Source: Bacteroides sp. OF04-15BH (GTDB lineage: Bacteria > Bacteroidota > Bacteroidia > Bacteroidales > Bacteroidaceae). Taken from it: a DNA stretch of 8,928 nt. The stretch spans positions 1-8,928 of the forward strand of contig NZ_QUEM01000053.1 of assembly GCF_003477995.1 (NCBI RefSeq). The letters run 5' to 3'. Below are positions 6,928-8,928 of the stretch, one piece after another. The notes beneath the pieces are model-generated. The model saw only the letters and a list, made by a program, of their open reading frames with translations. It was not told the DNA's origin and searched no databases. Numbering within the stretch: position 1 is the first letter of the stretch; each line of letters begins with the position of its first letter. The translations under genes were made by a program, and so were the position numbers.

Positions 6928-7405
6928 GGAATTTAATTACATAGATTACAACGAAGCCTTAAACATCTATGGCAAAATGATTGATACCAGTGATGGCGGT
7001 TTTGAAGGAGTGCGTGACGAAGGTGGTATTCGTGCAACATTGGAGTTTGTGCAAAATGATTTATACTATCCTACCTTTGCCGACAAACTAACCTATCTGA
7101 TGTATAGATTCTGTTCTGGACACTTCTTCAATGATGGAAATAAGCGTATTGCGTTGACTTTGGGTGCTTACTTTTTACACAAAAATAATTACTACTGGCA
7201 TGCTTGCATCTGTATGCGCACATTGGAATCTATTATTTATCATGTGGCTGCATCTAATATCGACCAAGACTTGCTGCTACGCATCGTTAATAGTTTTATG
7301 ACCAGTAAAGATTATGACGAAGAACTGAAAATAGATATTGCGAATGCAATGAGCAAAGGTAAATTAGGAATACAGGAAGAGGCTTACGAACAAGATAAAA
7401 TATGA
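6920..7405 (+). CDS. doc: Doc (death-on-curing) family Fic-fold toxin
   Basis: The 161-residue protein carries the complete Doc active-site signature H68-F-F70-N-D72-G-N74-K75-R76, followed by IALTLGAYFL, a long helix typical of the fold. Lysine after the asparagine, where AMP-transferring Fic proteins have glycine, marks the Doc branch. P1 Doc phosphorylates elongation factor EF-Tu and stops translation. The N-terminal motif SDGGFEGVRDEGGIRATLEF (24-43) matches the Doc substrate flap region (GGxxGxRDxGxLxSAL-like). It is longer than P1 Doc (126 residues) because of a C-terminal extension (about 128-161) of acidic, helical character. The start overlaps the RhuM-like gene by 8 bases, and its TGA overlaps the next ATG by 4 (ATGA), so all three are probably translated in series. 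Kinase activity on EF-Tu is family knowledge, not shown here. The toxin would need neutralising, most likely by the upstream protein. Confidence 0.88.
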   Translation: MSKEFNYIDYNEALNIYGKMIDTSDGGFEGVRDEGGIRATLEFVQNDLYYPTFADKLTYLMYRFCSGHFFNDGNKRIALTLGAYFLHKNNYYWHACICMRTLESIIYHVAASNIDQDLLLRIVNSFMTSKDYDEELKIDIANAMSKGKLGIQEEAYEQDKI

Positions 7406-7899
7406 AAACTATAAAGATTATATTATTACTGTTCTGTGTCATTTTAGGACTCAACGCTAAAGCACAAACAGTAGGTTATACTTATAAAGCACTTGCAGCC
7501 GAAGGTTGCAATATGAAGTATAGTGTGGCTAAGCAAGATACAATTTATTCAATAATAGCTACAGTGCATTCAGACAGGATGAATTTCCTTGCTGAACCAA
7601 CTATGAAAATTCGAACATTCACAGGAAAATACCTTGAACTACAAGGAACCGTAATTGGTAATGGAAGTCAATCTGCTAGTGTTATAAGTGGAAATATTGT
7701 AATCCCGATCACAGAAATAAGTTCTACAGCTCAATTTAGAATTACTACACAGCAATTTGAAATATTGAATGAAGGTGTGGCGAAAATTCGCTTGTCTATG
7801 ACACCTATGAATCATGAACGTACCTTCAAAAAAGATAAAATAGGGAAAAAGCTATATCAGTTCTACCTGAAGGAAAAACAGAAAGACGAAAACTTCTAA
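7402..7899 (+). CDS. small Sec-exported protein of unknown function
   Basis: The 165-residue product opens with a textbook signal peptide: two lysines (MKTIK), a hydrophobic core IILLLFCVILGL (6-17) and a cleavage site AKA-Q after residue 21. There is no lipobox (the only early cysteine, C12, follows LLF), so release into the periplasm or beyond is expected. The mature part (about 144 residues) is rich in alternating strand-like segments (TIYSIIATV, FLAEPTMKIRTF, NIVIPITEI, AQFRITTQQFEIL, VAKIRLSM) and suggests a compact beta domain. It ends in a lysine-rich helix FKKDKIGKKLYQFYLKEKQK (142-161) and has a single cysteine (C36). I do not recognise the family or a function. It starts within the doc stop codon (ATGA) and ends 15 bases before hsdS, so it is part of the operon although every neighbour acts in the cytoplasm. 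Confidence 0.8.
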   Translation: MKTIKIILLLFCVILGLNAKAQTVGYTYKALAAEGCNMKYSVAKQDTIYSIIATVHSDRMNFLAEPTMKIRTFTGKYLELQGTVIGNGSQSASVISGNIVIPITEISSTAQFRITTQQFEILNEGVAKIRLSMTPMNHERTFKKDKIGKKLYQFYLKEKQKDENF

Positions 7900-7914
7900 A
7901 TCTGTTAGAATAAG

Positions 7915-8928
7915 ATGAATGGAAAGCAATTAAAAAATAGTATACTACAGTGGGCGATACAAGGAAAACTTGTACCGCAAGACCCTAATGACGAACCTGC
8001 ATCTGTACTCCTTGAGCGTATCAGAGCAGAGAAAGCCAAGTTAATTAAAGAAAAGAAAATTAAGAAAGATAAAAACGAATCAATCATTTACCGTGGTGAT
8101 GACAATTCCTATTATGAGAAGTATCTCGCTACAGGGGAAGTGAAGTGTATTAACGAGGAGATTCCGTTTGAGATTCCCCAAGGATGGGAATGGGAAAAAT
8201 TAGGAAATATAGCTTCTATATGTGGTGGAAAAAGAATACCTGTTGGAAAATCTTTAACTACAGTAAACACAGGATATAAGTATATTCGTGTTACAGATAT
8301 GAAAAATCATTCTGTAAACAGCAATGATATTCACTATATTACAGAAGATATTTACCAAAAAATCAAAGCTTATTATATTTCCAAAGAAGACCTATATATT
8401 ACTGTCGCAGGTACAATTGGACATATTGGTGAAATACCAGAAGAATTTGACAATGCAAATCTAACCGAGAATGCGAATAAAATAGTTTTTAGGCAAATAG
8501 ATAAGAAATTCTTAATGTATTGTCTGTCTTCTGATGTAGTACAATCTCAAATTACAGCTTTTATAACAAAAGTCGGTCAACCCAAATTGGCTATTATGAG
8601 GATTCAGAACTTGTTGATACCTGTTCCACCGCTAAAAGAACAATTTCGGATTGTAAATGCAATCAATCTCACAATGCCATTTGTTAATCGGTATGAATCC
8701 TTGTCGAATGATTTGAGTAAACTAAATATTTCAATCTTTGAGTTGTTGAAGAAATCTATTCTCCAAGAAGCTATTCAAGGCAAATTAGTTCCACAAATAG
8801 CAGAGGAAGGCACAGCGCAAGAACTTCTTGAACAGATACGGAAGGAGAAACAGAAACTTGTTAAAGAAGGCAAGCTTAAAAAGTCAGCTTTGACAGATTC
8901 CGTTATCTATAAAGGTGACGATAACAAG
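7915..8928 (+). CDS. hsdS: type I specificity subunit S, 3' end beyond window
   Basis: An open frame of 338 codons runs from ATG 7915 to the last base without a stop. HsdS reads the two halves of the split target site through two target recognition domains (TRDs), held apart by conserved helices. Here the conserved region comes first (residues 9-64). TRD1 follows, opening with EIPQGWEWEKLGNIASICGG (86-105) and closing with IPVPPLKEQFRIVNAI (235-250), both hallmarks of the HsdS fold. A spacer helix (about 252-280) and a second copy of the conserved region (281-337) come next. TRD2 would lie to the right. About 55-60 per cent of a normal gene is visible. The sequence preceding the start (TTAGAATAAG) has no clear ribosome-binding site. 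No frameshift or homopolymer switch is seen in this part. The target sequence cannot be read from TRD1 by eye. Confidence 0.95.
   Translation, partial: MNGKQLKNSILQWAIQGKLVPQDPNDEPASVLLERIRAEKAKLIKEKKIKKDKNESIIYRGDDNSYYEKYLATGEVKCINEEIPFEIPQGWEWEKLGNIASICGGKRIPVGKSLTTVNTGYKYIRVTDMKNHSVNSNDIHYITEDIYQKIKAYYISKEDLYITVAGTIGHIGEIPEEFDNANLTENANKIVFRQIDKKFLMYCLSSDVVQSQITAFITKVGQPKLAIMRIQNLLIPVPPLKEQFRIVNAINLTMPFVNRYESLSNDLSKLNISIFELLKKSILQEAIQGKLVPQIAEEGTAQELLEQIRKEKQKLVKEGKLKKSALTDSVIYKGDDNK
7939..8103 (+). repeat. hsdS conserved region, copy 1 (protein-level repeat)
   Basis: Encodes residues 9-63 of HsdS. Key shared elements are SILQ-x-AIQGKLVPQ, an acidic turn, LLE-x-IR-x-EK-x-KL, a lysine cluster and IIYRGDDN. 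The second copy is 816 bases downstream. The copies agree well in protein but are much less alike in DNA, with many synonymous changes, as in ancient internal duplications of HsdS. Confidence 0.85.
8755..8925 (+). repeat. hsdS conserved region, copy 2 (protein-level repeat)
   Basis: Encodes residues 281-337 of HsdS and repeats copy 1: SILQEAIQGKLVPQ, LLEQIRKEKQKL, a lysine cluster and VIYKGDDN. It stands where TRD2 should begin, three bases before the window ends. Two such copies give the subunit its pseudo-twofold symmetry, so that each half can hold one HsdM. Confidence 0.85.

Noticed and set aside
7905..8087. Minus-strand open frame with phenylalanine/leucine-rich product resembling a small membrane protein
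   Set aside because: It is antisense to the lysine-rich conserved region of hsdS; antisense AAA/AAG codons give TTT/CTT, which creates the apparent hydrophobic stretch.
1..8928. CRISPR arrays, tRNA or rRNA genes, transposase or integrase genes
   Set aside because: No spaced perfect repeats, no cloverleaf-like sequences and no recombinase motifs were found in the window.

Overview
The window looks like an accessory (defence-island) segment of a Bacteroidales chromosome or mobile element, most likely Bacteroides, Parabacteroides or Prevotella. Base composition is AT-rich. Start codons generally lack a Shine-Dalgarno match. Several intergenic sites fit the Bacteroidetes -7 promoter element TAnnTTTG. 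The HsdS and signal-peptide proteins have a familiar Bacteroidales style. This placement is inference from style, not from a marker gene.

Left part (1-1850) is a patchwork. At 102-386 on the minus strand is a 94-residue N-terminal stub of a RecF/OLD/ABC-like P-loop ATPase, probably a truncated gene. After about 400 bases of non-coding DNA with two promoter-like sites facing outwards comes a plus-strand gene (805-1365) for a stand-alone VRR-NUC-like PD-(D/E)XK nuclease. Convergent to it, on the minus strand (1438-1722), is the C-terminal remnant of a second, older HsdR, still followed by its own intrinsic terminator (22-bp stem).

Right part (1850-8928, running off the end) is a tightly packed plus-strand operon: a small XRE-type helix-turn-helix regulator with an imperfect palindrome just upstream; hsdR (EcoEI-like ATPase/translocase and nuclease); hsdM (N6-adenine methyltransferase, NPPY); a RhuM-like DNA-binding protein; a Doc/Fic-family toxin with an intact HxFxDxNKR motif; a small Sec-secreted protein of unknown function; and the first 338 codons of hsdS. 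Gaps are 12, 2 and 15 nt, then overlaps of 8 and 4 nt, then a 15-nt gap, so all seven are probably co-transcribed.

Together hsdR, hsdM and hsdS would form a type I restriction-modification complex. HsdS picks the site, HsdM methylates adenines in it, and HsdR translocates and cuts unmodified DNA. The RhuM-like/Doc pair is placed between hsdM and hsdS like an embedded toxin-antitoxin or abortive-infection module, and the helix-turn-helix protein is placed to time expression of the operon. The most unusual member is the secreted protein, which is translationally coupled to doc although nothing else in the operon acts outside the cytoplasm.
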